A DNA stretch of 64,000 nucleotides from JAVBTR01 sp031556065. GTDB taxonomy: Bacteria > Bacillota > Clostridia > Christensenellales > Aristaeellaceae. The first letter of the stretch is position 1; every line of letters begins with the position of its first letter. The DNA is taken from contig JAVBTR010000052.1 in assembly GCA_031556065.1 (NCBI GenBank), positions 32,941-96,940 on the forward strand, read 5' to 3'. The translations under genes and the position numbers were made by a program. This document shows, piece after piece, positions 41,818-50,298 of this stretch. Below the pieces are notes generated by a model. The model was not told the origin of the DNA and made no database searches. It was given only the letters and a program-made list of their open reading frames with translations.

Positions 41818-42606
41818 ATGGCAAGTGGCAAAGTAGAAATTTGCGGTGTTGATACATCGACGCTCCCGGTTTTAACCAACGAACGCATGCGGCAGCTTTT
41901 CCCCCTGGTCCACTCCGGGGACATGGCCGCCAGGGAAGAATTTATCCGGGGCAACCTACGGTTGGTATTAAGTGTGATCCAGCGGTTTAACAACCGTGGG
42001 GAAAACGTAGACGATCTGTTTCAAGTGGGCTGTATCGGCTTGATTAAAGCCCTGGATAATTTTGATGTGACGCTGAATGTGCGGTTTTCCACTTACGCGG
42101 TACCCATGATTATTGGCGAAATCAGAAGGTATTTAAGGGATAACAACGCCATTCGGGTTAGCCGATCCCTTCGGGATGTGGCGTATAAGGCTTTGGCAGC
42201 CAGGGACAAGCTCCAGGCAGCCATGGGCCGGGAACCCACAGTAACGGAGATCGCCAAGGAGCTGGAGCTGCCAAGGGAAGACGTGGTTTTTGCCCTGGAA
42301 GCCATACAAGATCCGGTATCGCTGTTTGAACCCATCTATAACGATGGCGGAGACGCTATTTATATCATGGATCAGGTGAAGGATGAAAAACATCTGGATG
42401 AAAGTTGGCTGGAGGAATTATCCATTAAGGAAGCCATGAGAAGGCTGAATGAGCGGGAAAAGCACATTTTGCGGCTTAGGTTTTTTGAAGGCAGAACCCA
42501 GATGGAGGTGGCCACGGAGATCGGTATCTCCCAGGCCCAGGTCAGCAGGCTTGAAAAGAACGCTCTGTTGCACATGCGCAAGCACATCCAAGTCCAGCCC
42601 CTGTAA
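41818..42606 (+). CDS. sigG: RNA polymerase sporulation sigma factor G
   Basis: 262 aa. The N-terminus VEICGVDTSTLPVL is diagnostic. Region 2 is DDLFQVGCIGLIKALDNFD, and region 4 ends ISQAQVSRLEKNAL. It drives late forespore genes. AGGAGG-like GGAGGG precedes the ATG, and the gene has its own sigma-F/G promoter. Downstream are a dispersed repeat and a terminator. Confidence 0.97.
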   Translation: MASGKVEICGVDTSTLPVLTNERMRQLFPLVHSGDMAAREEFIRGNLRLVLSVIQRFNNRGENVDDLFQVGCIGLIKALDNFDVTLNVRFSTYAVPMIIGEIRRYLRDNNAIRVSRSLRDVAYKALAARDKLQAAMGREPTVTEIAKELELPREDVVFALEAIQDPVSLFEPIYNDGGDAIYIMDQVKDEKHLDESWLEELSIKEAMRRLNEREKHILRLRFFEGRTQMEVATEIGISQAQVSRLEKNALLHMRKHIQVQPL

Positions 42607-42611
42607 ATTAG

Positions 42612-42668
42612 GGGATTTTAAAGGGCATAGCCCTTTAATGGGTTTTAGGGCAAAGCCCTAACGTAACC
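42612..42668 (+). repeat. Dispersed two-hairpin repeat, copy 2
   Basis: The unit runs GGGATTTT, stem AAAGGG/CCCTTT, TGGGTT, stem TTAGGGC/GCCCTAA, CGTAACC. It lies after sigG and 18 bp before a terminator. Confidence 0.75.
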
Positions 42669-42685
42669 TATCAAAGAGTAAAAGC

Positions 42686-42731
42686 AATACCCAGGTCAAG
42701 AATCGTTTCGCTCTCTTGACCTGGGTATTTT
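42686..42731 (+). terminator. sigG terminator, module shared with 50173-50219
   Basis: ATACCCAGGTCAAGA pairs with TCTTGACCTGGGTAT around a 12-nt loop, followed by TTT. A near-identical stem lies after the sugar-binding protein at 50173. Confidence 0.9.
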
Positions 42732-42753
42732 ATCCTTCATGTATCCTTTTTTA

Positions 42754-44061
42754 TTAATGATAACCGGGCAGCCAGCCCTCGTGGGCGGTAATCAGCTCGT
42801 CGCACAGGGCAATAATATGGTCGATAGACAGCTCTGCGGCGGTATGGGGGTCCAGCATAGCGGCCTGATAAATATAATCCTTTTTAAGGGTCCGGGCGGC
42901 TTCAATGGTCAGCAGCTGGGGATTGATGTTGGTGCGATTCATGGCGGCGCACTGCTCGGGCAGGCTGCCTGAATAGCAGGGCGTAATGCCACATTTGTCC
43001 GCAACGCACGATACCTCCACAATGGCTTCCCTGGGCAGGTTGGGGATCAGGCCCGTGTTGAGCACATTGCCGCCAAATTTAAAAGGCCTATTTAACTCCA
43101 TGGCTTCCATAATGTAGCTGGCATACTCGTGAGAGCGGGTATGGGTAAGGGAAGGATTCTTAATCAGCTCATGGCCCCGCTCTTCCCATTCGCTGATCTG
43201 GTTAACACAGCGGCGGGGGTATTCATCCAAGGGAATATTGAACTTTTCAATCAGTTCAGGATAGGCGCTTTTAATAAAATAAGGCATGTATTCTGCGTTA
43301 TGCTCGCTGGATTCGGTTACATAATAGCCGAACCTTTTCATGATCTCATAGCGCACCATATCCCCATGCTTGTCTGCGCGGGCAGCAGCCCGGGCCTTGA
43401 TTTCGGGGTACAAATCCATACCGTCTTTGGCCACCTCCAGCAGCCAAGCTTGGTGGTTAATACCCGCGATCTTCCATTGCACGGTTTCGTCGTAGGGCAT
43501 GCCAAGCCCTGTCATCAAATCCTTGGCACAGCCTTGCACGCTATGGCAAAGGCCCACGGTTTTAATCCCGCCCATACGCAGCATAGCGCCTGTTAAGGTG
43601 GCCATGGGGTTGGTGTAATTTAAAAACCACGCCTCAGGGCAAACCTCCTGCATATCCTTGGCAAAATCCATTAGCACGGGGATCGTGCGCAGGCTTCTGA
43701 ATATGCCGCCAATGCCCAGGGTATCGGCAATGGTCTGACGAAGGCCAAATTTCTTGGGGATTTCAAAATCGGTCACAGTGCATGGCTCATAGCCTCCCAC
43801 CTGAATGGCATTCACCACATAATGGGCACCGCGCAAGGCTGCCTTGCGGTTTTCAACCCCATGGTAAGTTTCTATGACGGCCTTGTTGCCGTTGTTGTTA
43901 TTAATGGCGCGAAGCATCATTTCCGATTCCTTCAGCCGTTTCCCGTCGATATCGTAAAGGGCGATAACGCTGCGTTCCAGGGCGGGGGTCATCATACTGT
44001 CGCCCAACACGTTCTTGGCGAAAATCGTTGATCCAGCGCCCATAAAAGTAATCTTCGGCAT
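42754..44061 (-). CDS. melA: GH4 alpha-galactosidase (NAD- and metal-dependent)
   Basis: 435 aa. Rossmann start KITFMGAGSTIFAKNVLGD. Metal-binding Cys lies in GLCHSVQG and His in AGINHQAW. The GH4 mechanism is redox-based, with NAD and Mn. AINNNNGN and the position of the Cys fit the alpha-galactosidase rather than the 6-phospho-glucosidase branch. The start at 44061 follows GGAGG. It is divergent from the six-hairpin glycosidase operon, and a dyad in the gap may control both. Confidence 0.9.
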   Translation of the reverse strand: MPKITFMGAGSTIFAKNVLGDSMMTPALERSVIALYDIDGKRLKESEMMLRAINNNNGNKAVIETYHGVENRKAALRGAHYVVNAIQVGGYEPCTVTDFEIPKKFGLRQTIADTLGIGGIFRSLRTIPVLMDFAKDMQEVCPEAWFLNYTNPMATLTGAMLRMGGIKTVGLCHSVQGCAKDLMTGLGMPYDETVQWKIAGINHQAWLLEVAKDGMDLYPEIKARAAARADKHGDMVRYEIMKRFGYYVTESSEHNAEYMPYFIKSAYPELIEKFNIPLDEYPRRCVNQISEWEERGHELIKNPSLTHTRSHEYASYIMEAMELNRPFKFGGNVLNTGLIPNLPREAIVEVSCVADKCGITPCYSGSLPEQCAAMNRTNINPQLLTIEAARTLKKDYIYQAAMLDPHTAAELSIDHIIALCDELITAHEGWLPGYH

Positions 44062-44162
44062 TGGTTTTTCCTCCATTATGTTTGTAATTAGGGTATTTAA
44101 GTGCATTCTAAAGAAATAAAAGAGGTTGAGCAATACACTTTCCGCACATGATTGTCACCAAG

Positions 44163-44206
44163 CATGGACAAAACGACTATTTTCACGAATCGTTGTTTTG
44201 TCCATG
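44163..44206. promoter_or_regulatory. Operator dyad in the GH4 / glycan-operon gap
   Basis: CATGGACAAAACGA (44163-44176) is mirrored by TCGTTGTTTTGTCCATG (44190-44206). The near-perfect arms surround about 13 bp. It lies between the divergent promoters and is a candidate site for the AraC regulator at 45624. Confidence 0.6.
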
Positions 44207-44227
44207 TAAATATCCCCTTTTTTCCGG

Positions 44228-44256
44228 TAGGCACGCCGAAAGGGATGGGCTATAAT
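44228..44256 (+). promoter_or_regulatory. Promoter of the six-hairpin glycosidase / AraC / permease operon
   Basis: TAGGCA (44228-44233), 17 bp, TATAAT (44251-44256). The poor -35 fits activator dependence. No good promoter for GH4 was found beyond a weak GTGACA-N17-TATTGC on the minus strand. Confidence 0.55.
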
Positions 44257-44319
44257 AAAAGCATAAATAAAGCGTTTGCATAAACTTACCCGACCCTGCC
44301 CGAAAGGATGAATGTTGTA

Positions 44320-45609
44320 ATGGCAAAATATGGAGCATCCCTACATACAACCCATGCCGCGCTGAACCAAGGCTACGATTGGGCGGTACGCATGGCGGGA
44401 CGATACGTGAAAACAGACACCCCCATCGGCCCCTGCTACGAAGCGGCTTTGCCTGGCCGGGAAAGCTTTTGCATGCGGGATACCGCCCACCAGGTACTGG
44501 GAGCCCAGGTTCTTGGCCAAGGTGAATGCAACCGCAACATGCTGAGCCGTTTTGCCAAAGCCCTTCACGCAGACCGCTCATTTTGCTCCTGGTGGGAAAT
44601 CGATTTTCAGGGCAACCCAACGCCCGTAGATTATAAAGACGATACAGATTTCTGGTATAACCTGCCCGCCAACTTTGATATCATGGATGCCTGCCGCCGC
44701 CTGTACCACTGGACAGGGGATTCCAGGTATTATTTAGACCCGGAAATGGATGCGTTCCACCGTGTATCCACCGACGACTATGTACGCTGCTGGGACCGAG
44801 ATCTGGATGGGGTACCGGACCGCAGGTATGAAGATGGCCGGAGGGGCATTGCTTCTTATGATGAAAGCAGCCGCAACCAGGGTTACCTGATGGCAGCGGA
44901 TTTGATTACCGCCCAGATCGCCGCCTATCGAACAAGGGCGGAAGGCCTTTTAATTAAAGGCGAAGGCGATGCAGCCAGGCTCATGTTAAAGAAAAGCCAT
45001 GATCTGACGGCGCGGTTTGAAAAAGAATGGTGGCTTGAGGACCAGGGCCATTTCGCTTCAGCAGGCTTCCCGGACGGCACCTATGCTGGCGATTACATCG
45101 GCATGGATGCGTTTATGCCCCTTTACTTTGACGCCATCCAGGATGAAAGAAAAATACAAAAGCAGCTGCAGTATATTTTAGCCAATGATCACACCCACAA
45201 CGAAGAAGAGCGTTCCTACCTGCCGGAAATTTTATGGCGCTACGGGGTTAACCAGGCGGCGGAGAACATGTTCATCCGCATGACATCCCCGGGCTATCAC
45301 CGCCGTGAATACCCCGAAATTTCTTTCGCGGCCCTGGGGGCCATTGCGTCTGGCTATATGGGAATCCGCCCCAACGCAATGACCCACCAGGTAGAAACCT
45401 TAAGCGCCACAGGCAGCAACTTTGCCCAATTGAATTACCTGCCCTTATGGGGCGGCCACATCCACCTGATTCACGAGGGGGAGAAAGCATCGGTGCTTGA
45501 AAACCTGACAGGGGAGGATTTCACCTGGCGCTGCCGCTTTTCAAATGGCGAAGAAAAGAGGCTCATTGTGGCGGCCGGGGAAACCAAGCGGGCGCAACGC
45601 GACGGCTAA
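44320..45609 (+). CDS. Putative six-hairpin (alpha/alpha)6 glycosidase
   Basis: About 429 aa with no signal peptide. The stretch CYEAALPGRESFCMRDTAHQVLGAQ and the helical toroid pattern resemble GH78/GH63-like six-hairpin glycosidases. Candidate acidic residues lie in MRDTAHQ and DESSRNQGY. Family and substrate are unassigned. The start is uncertain: ATG 44308 lies directly on the AAAGG site, while ATG 44320 is spaced better. It is first of an operon with AraC, LplB, LplC and a binding protein, so it probably acts on the imported sugar. Confidence 0.7.
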   Translation: MAKYGASLHTTHAALNQGYDWAVRMAGRYVKTDTPIGPCYEAALPGRESFCMRDTAHQVLGAQVLGQGECNRNMLSRFAKALHADRSFCSWWEIDFQGNPTPVDYKDDTDFWYNLPANFDIMDACRRLYHWTGDSRYYLDPEMDAFHRVSTDDYVRCWDRDLDGVPDRRYEDGRRGIASYDESSRNQGYLMAADLITAQIAAYRTRAEGLLIKGEGDAARLMLKKSHDLTARFEKEWWLEDQGHFASAGFPDGTYAGDYIGMDAFMPLYFDAIQDERKIQKQLQYILANDHTHNEEERSYLPEILWRYGVNQAAENMFIRMTSPGYHRREYPEISFAALGAIASGYMGIRPNAMTHQVETLSATGSNFAQLNYLPLWGGHIHLIHEGEKASVLENLTGEDFTWRCRFSNGEEKRLIVAAGETKRAQRDG

Positions 45610-45623
45610 CAGGGGAGGCGTTC

Positions 45624-46544
45624 ATGTTGAAGGATCCTCAAATCATCAGTTTTGTGCATAATAGCGAAGAGATTCATGTGCAGTTCAAACCCAACCTGGA
45701 TGGGGAAGCGCTGGCACTGGTAAATTTCGGTTACCATAAAACGCGTCCGGCCTATACCTATGGGCCCCTTATGCGGGACTTCGCCCTGATTCATCTGGTG
45801 CTTTCCGGCCGGGGCTGCGTGGTGATCGACCGGGTGCGGTATGACATCGAACCGGGACAATGCTTCCTGTTCCGGCCTAACCAAATCCACTACTATGAAT
45901 CCGACAGCGGGGAGCCCTGGGAATATTACTACATTGGCTTTGGCGGCGAAAAGACAAATGAGCTGCTGAACCAAGCGGGCTTCACCCAGGGGCTGATTGC
46001 CAAAAAGCTGACTTACCAAGAAGACATTACCGCCTTATTCAAGGCGCTATGCACCACCGTAAACGAACCCATGCAGCCCTTATTGCAAATAGGTTATCTG
46101 TACCAAATCCTCCACTTTCTGGTGCGGGGGGCGCAAAATGATGAAGCGGGAAGCGTTATGGAACAGGGGCAAGCCTCCCTTTCATCTCCCAATTACGTGC
46201 GCATTGCCGCAGGCATCCTGCACCATAATTTTCATGAGGGCATTATGGTGGAAACCCTGGCCCAGCAGCTTGGGCTTTCCTCCGGTTATCTGAACACACT
46301 GTTTCGTATGGAAACCGGCCGAAGCATTTACCAATACCTATTGGAGTACCGGATCAAAAAAGCCTGCGAGCTGCTTCGCTCCACCTCCAAGCCCATTAAG
46401 CGCATCGCCCTTGAAGTAGGTTATTTTGACGCCCTGTATTTTTCGCGGATATTCAGAAAGCACATGGGCTTGACGCCTACCCAATACAGGCGGGACGGTC
46501 CAGGCAAGCAAGAAAACGAGCAAAGAGAAAGGGGAAACGCGTAA
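45624..46544 (+). CDS. AraC-family transcriptional regulator with cupin sensor
   Basis: 306 aa. The N-terminal cupin is visible in YGPLMRDFALIHLVLSGRG and DIEPGQCFLFRPNQIHYYES, and the C-terminal double HTH ends in FRKHMGLTPTQYRRD. The last bases overlap the LplB-like start (TAATG), so it is inside the transport operon and probably activates it on binding the sugar. GGGGAGG precedes the ATG. Confidence 0.93.
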   Translation: MLKDPQIISFVHNSEEIHVQFKPNLDGEALALVNFGYHKTRPAYTYGPLMRDFALIHLVLSGRGCVVIDRVRYDIEPGQCFLFRPNQIHYYESDSGEPWEYYYIGFGGEKTNELLNQAGFTQGLIAKKLTYQEDITALFKALCTTVNEPMQPLLQIGYLYQILHFLVRGAQNDEAGSVMEQGQASLSSPNYVRIAAGILHHNFHEGIMVETLAQQLGLSSGYLNTLFRMETGRSIYQYLLEYRIKKACELLRSTSKPIKRIALEVGYFDALYFSRIFRKHMGLTPTQYRRDGPGKQENEQRERGNA

Positions 46545-47503
46545 TGACAAAAAGCAAATTGGCCGAACTGAAGCCCCGTCAGCGTACGCCCAGGGCGTAT
46601 TTCAGCGGCCTGTTCGACCGCCATCAATTGACATTGCAGGCAATGGTTCTCCCGGCAGTCATTTCGGTGATTATTTTCAGTATTCTGCCGCTTTCAGGGA
46701 TTCTGATCGCGTTTAAAGAATACACGCTGGGCAAGCCTCTGTTTTCAGGGGAATGGATCGGGCTTAAGTATTTTAAAGAAATCTTTACGGACAAAATGTT
46801 TTTCCAATCGGCCCGCAACACCCTGGTCATAAGCCTGCTGGATCTTTTGTTCTGCTTTCCCGCGCCGATTATTCTGGCGCTGATGTTCAACGAATCCCCT
46901 ATGCGCCGGTTTAAAAAAATCGCCCAGACAGCAAGCTATCTGCCTAACTTCCTTTCCTACGTGGTGGTCGCGTCCTTCTGGCAGATTTTATTGGACCCAA
47001 AGGGCCTGGTGAACAGCGCGCTTACCCAATTGGGCGCTATTTCAATGCCTATTGAGTTCTGGACAAACAAAGACCTGTATTGGCCCCTTTCTGTTATTGT
47101 CAGCCTTTGGAAGGGCACAGGCTGGGGCGCGATCATCTATTTCGCGGCCATTACCAATGTATCCGAAGAGGTTTACGAGGCCGCCATGGTAGACGGCGCC
47201 AGCCGCTTCCGCCGGGTGTTTTCCATTGTGCTGCCCGCCATTATGAACACGGTTATCGTTATGTGGATCATGCGCATGTCGGGGCTTTTCAGAGCCAGCT
47301 TTGATCAATCCTATTTGTTGGGCAATGCCTTTAACCGGGAAGTAAGCTATGTGCTTGAATATTACATTATCGAGATGGGCTTGCAAAGGTTCCGCATGTC
47401 CTATTCAACAGCAGTGAATCTTTTGCAGTCTGTCATGGCGCTGGTGCTTTTGTTTATTGCCAACACCGTAGCGCGCAAGGTATCCGACAGCGCGATCTTT
47501 TAA
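46544..47503 (+). CDS. CUT1 sugar ABC transporter permease, LplB-like
   Basis: 319 aa, six predicted membrane segments. ISVIIFSILPLSGILIAFKEYTLG near residue 38 and the EAA loop EVYEAAMVDGASRFRRV near residue 205 are typical. It is coupled to the AraC gene at its start and is 17 bp before the LplC-like gene. It is third of three such systems in the window. Confidence 0.94.
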   Translation: MTKSKLAELKPRQRTPRAYFSGLFDRHQLTLQAMVLPAVISVIIFSILPLSGILIAFKEYTLGKPLFSGEWIGLKYFKEIFTDKMFFQSARNTLVISLLDLLFCFPAPIILALMFNESPMRRFKKIAQTASYLPNFLSYVVVASFWQILLDPKGLVNSALTQLGAISMPIEFWTNKDLYWPLSVIVSLWKGTGWGAIIYFAAITNVSEEVYEAAMVDGASRFRRVFSIVLPAIMNTVIVMWIMRMSGLFRASFDQSYLLGNAFNREVSYVLEYYIIEMGLQRFRMSYSTAVNLLQSVMALVLLFIANTVARKVSDSAIF

Positions 47504-47520
47504 CGGAAGGAGTGGTTTTA

Positions 47521-48420
47521 ATGCGCAGGAAAAGAGCGATTCGCCTTACCACAGAAGACCATGTAATGAATGGCTTGGCCACGTTTGTGATTGTCTTTTG
47601 CTTTATCGTAACCATATACCCCATTTGGTACTGCCTTGTTTACGCCTTTAACGACGGGGTGGATTCCATTAAGGGTGGCATGTATTTCTGGCCCCGTGTG
47701 CCCACCCTGGACAACTTCGCCACCGTGTTTAAAAACCAGAACATTATCAGGGCCTATGGGGTCACCATCGCCCGCACGGTGATCGGCACCCTTCTTTCCC
47801 TGGTGGTTATGCTTATGGCCTCTTATGCCTTGACCAAGCAAAAGCTTTACTTCCGTAAGTTCTACACCACCCTTTTTATTGTTTCAATGTACTTTGGCGG
47901 AGGCATCGTTCCCTATTACCTGCTGCTGCTGAACCTGAAGCTGCTCAACACCTTCTGGGTGTATATTCTTCCCGGCTTGGCAGGGTATTTTAACATGCTT
48001 TTGATTATGGCCTTTTTAAGGCAGCTGCCGCCGGCGCTGGAGGATTCCGCCATGATCGACGGCGCGGGATACTTCCGCATTTTCTGTTCCGTTATCGTAC
48101 CCCTTTCAAAGCCCATTATCGCCACTGTGGCTATGTTTGTGGCTGTTGGGCACTGGAATGACTGGTTTTCTACCACCTATTACACAACCAACCCCAAATT
48201 GATGACCATATCCACTTATTTAACCAAGCTGATTCAGGAAGAATCCGCTCGGGCCAGCGCCCAAAGCCGAATGACCAACAGTGTTACCAAGCAAATGCTT
48301 GCCACCCAAGCGCTTAAATACGCATCGCTTATTATCACCATCGCGCCGATTGTCACAATTTATCCGTTTGCGCAGCGGTTCTTTGTGAAGGGAATGATGG
48401 TGGGTTCCATCAAGGCTTAA
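47521..48420 (+). CDS. CUT1 sugar ABC transporter permease, LplC-like
   Basis: 299 aa. Six segments, MYFGGGIVPYYLLLLNL, EAA loop ALEDSAMIDGAGYFRIF, and the usual C-terminus AQRFFVKGMMVGSIKA. The start is ATG 47521 with GGAAGGAG upstream; the frame opens three codons earlier at a GTG. It pairs with the preceding permease. Confidence 0.94.
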   Translation: MRRKRAIRLTTEDHVMNGLATFVIVFCFIVTIYPIWYCLVYAFNDGVDSIKGGMYFWPRVPTLDNFATVFKNQNIIRAYGVTIARTVIGTLLSLVVMLMASYALTKQKLYFRKFYTTLFIVSMYFGGGIVPYYLLLLNLKLLNTFWVYILPGLAGYFNMLLIMAFLRQLPPALEDSAMIDGAGYFRIFCSVIVPLSKPIIATVAMFVAVGHWNDWFSTTYYTTNPKLMTISTYLTKLIQEESARASAQSRMTNSVTKQMLATQALKYASLIITIAPIVTIYPFAQRFFVKGMMVGSIKA

Positions 48421-48490
48421 AAGGAGGGACGCCCGATAGCAAATGGTTCACTCAAAAGACTAACAACCGATTATGAAGGAGGAAACACTC

Positions 48491-50095
48491 ATGCGTAAAA
48501 CCCTGGCTCTGGCTTTGGCCCTTATGATGCTTCTGTCCGCGGTGCCTTTTAGCGCATTCGCCCAGGAAGCGGCCTACGATTGGCTTTTGGACACCACCCC
48601 TATTACCCTTACCCTGTTTGAAGATTGGCCCACCACCGTTGTGGACGATGAAAACAGTCTGGCGCTTAAGCGCATTGAAGAAATTACCGGCGTGCGGCTG
48701 GAACGCCAATTCCCCGTAGCGTGGGATGGACAGCAACTGGCTTTGATGCTTGCCAGCGATTCTCTGCCCGATATTATCGTGATCGAAACCGGTGCTTCCT
48801 GGCGCAGCCCCTTTATTGAACAGGCCAGGCAGGCGGGTGCCATCTGGGCCTACGACGATCTTATTGAACAGTACGCGCCGAACTTTAAGGATTTGGTAGC
48901 CCCTGAATACTTTGAAATGTTCAAGTCCGAAGACGGCAAGACCTATGAATACGTCAACGCCATCAACACCGCCATTGCTCAAGAAAAGAAGCAGGAATTT
49001 GGCGCCGTTGGCAGCGCCGGCGCAACGCTGATCCGTGGGGATTTTTACGAAGTGGTAGGCTCCCCGGACGTATCCACCCCCGACGGGTTTATCGATGCGC
49101 TGAAAAAGCTTAAGGAAGCGTATCCCGACCGCATTCCCTTCATTACCCCCGCCGATGTGTGGAAGTCTCCCATTTCCGATTTTAGCGCTCAGTTTGGCGT
49201 ACCTCCCTACCATGTGGAAGAAGGCAAGGTTTACGATCAGCTAAAAGCGCCCAGTGCCGTGGAAGCGGCGGTATTCTTAAACCGCCTGGCCCGGGAAGGC
49301 CTCATGCCCAAGGAAGCCATTTTAGAGGGCACCGATGTACAGGCCATGGTATTCAACGGCGAAGTGATCTCCTATTGGTGGAACACCCGTGATGAAGGCA
49401 AAGTGCCCGACGATAACCCCGAAACCACTTACACCTCCCTGCCGCCCTTCACCTCCTGGCATAGCTACAACAGCGCTACGGTTGGCGGCTGGAAAACCAT
49501 TCTGATCTCCAAGAAGTGCAAGAATCCCGACCGCGCTGTGCGCCTAATGGAATTCATGGCTTCTGAAGAAGGCCACCGGGTGCTTTACTGGGGCAACCTG
49601 GGAGAATCGCCCGCAAATGGCGGCAGCTGGAGCGGGGATATGGCCAATGGCCCTCACTACTACCTGGACGAAAAAGGCAAGCCTACTTATTACCAAGAAT
49701 ACTGGGCAGCCAAGCTGGCCGATTGGGACGGGGTCGCCGTACAATCGGGCCTGAAAGAAATCTGCTATGGTGAAGATTCCTACTATGCCAACGTGCAAAC
49801 CTGGATGACCGACGACCCTGTAGCTCAAAAGGAAGCGCTGTACTACACCGGCAAAACAGATTACACCCCATGGTTCGGCATCAAGGTGGTATCCGGCAGC
49901 GAGGAAGACAATATTCTCACCAAGATCAAGATGATCAAGAAGAATTACGTTGCCTCCGTGGCCTTTGCTAAAAGCGAAGAAGAGTGCCGGAGCCAATACG
50001 CGGCCATGCTCCAAGAAATGGAAGACGCAGGCTTAGCCCAACTGGAAGCCTACTACACCGCCCAATACGAAGAGCTGATGGCCAAATACAATTAA
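48491..50095 (+). CDS. Extracellular sugar-binding protein of an ABC importer (no lipobox)
   Basis: About 534 aa, LplA/YtcQ-type. The signal peptide MRKTLALALALMMLL ends at Ala-Phe-Ala before QEAAYDW. There is no Cys, so as with the other binding protein, no lipid anchor is predicted. The start follows GGAGG; six codons upstream are not needed. Final gene of the operon, followed by dispersed repeats and a terminator. Confidence 0.92.
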   Translation: MRKTLALALALMMLLSAVPFSAFAQEAAYDWLLDTTPITLTLFEDWPTTVVDDENSLALKRIEEITGVRLERQFPVAWDGQQLALMLASDSLPDIIVIETGASWRSPFIEQARQAGAIWAYDDLIEQYAPNFKDLVAPEYFEMFKSEDGKTYEYVNAINTAIAQEKKQEFGAVGSAGATLIRGDFYEVVGSPDVSTPDGFIDALKKLKEAYPDRIPFITPADVWKSPISDFSAQFGVPPYHVEEGKVYDQLKAPSAVEAAVFLNRLAREGLMPKEAILEGTDVQAMVFNGEVISYWWNTRDEGKVPDDNPETTYTSLPPFTSWHSYNSATVGGWKTILISKKCKNPDRAVRLMEFMASEEGHRVLYWGNLGESPANGGSWSGDMANGPHYYLDEKGKPTYYQEYWAAKLADWDGVAVQSGLKEICYGEDSYYANVQTWMTDDPVAQKEALYYTGKTDYTPWFGIKVVSGSEEDNILTKIKMIKKNYVASVAFAKSEEECRSQYAAMLQEMEDAGLAQLEAYYTAQYEELMAKYN

Positions 50096-50097
50096 AG

Positions 50098-50153
50098 GAT
50101 TTTTAAGGGGATAGCCCCTTAAACAGGGTTTGGGACAGCGTCCCAACGTAACC
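50098..50153 (+). repeat. Dispersed two-hairpin repeat, copy 3
   Basis: GGATTTT, stem TTAAGGGG/CCCCTTAA, CAGGGT, stem TTGGGAC/GTCCCAA, CGTAACC. Stem bases differ from copy 2 but pairing is kept. Confidence 0.75.
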
Positions 50154-50172
50154 TGATGGAATAAGAAAACTT

Positions 50173-50219
50173 AACCCAGGTCAAGAATCGCTTTGCTCTC
50201 TTGACCTGGGTATTGTTTT
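50173..50219 (+). terminator. Terminator after the binding-protein operon, module shared with 42686
   Basis: AACCCAGGTCAAGA pairs with TCTTGACCTGGGT, then ATTGTTTT. It has the same stem and nearly the same loop as at 42686-42731, and likewise follows a dispersed repeat. Confidence 0.9.
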
Positions 50220-50230
50220 ACATTTCAGTA

Positions 50231-50288
50231 GGGGTACGGCAGGGCATTGCCCTGGACCCGCTAAAGAGTTACCCCCTTTAAAATCCCC
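50231..50288 (-). repeat. Dispersed two-hairpin repeat, copy 4 (opposite orientation)
   Basis: On the minus strand: GGGGATTTT, imperfect stem AAAGGGGGTAACTCTTT, GCGGGTCC, stem AGGGCAATGCCCT, then GTACC. It lies just before the end of spo0A. Confidence 0.7.
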
Positions 50289-50298
50289 TAATACTTGC

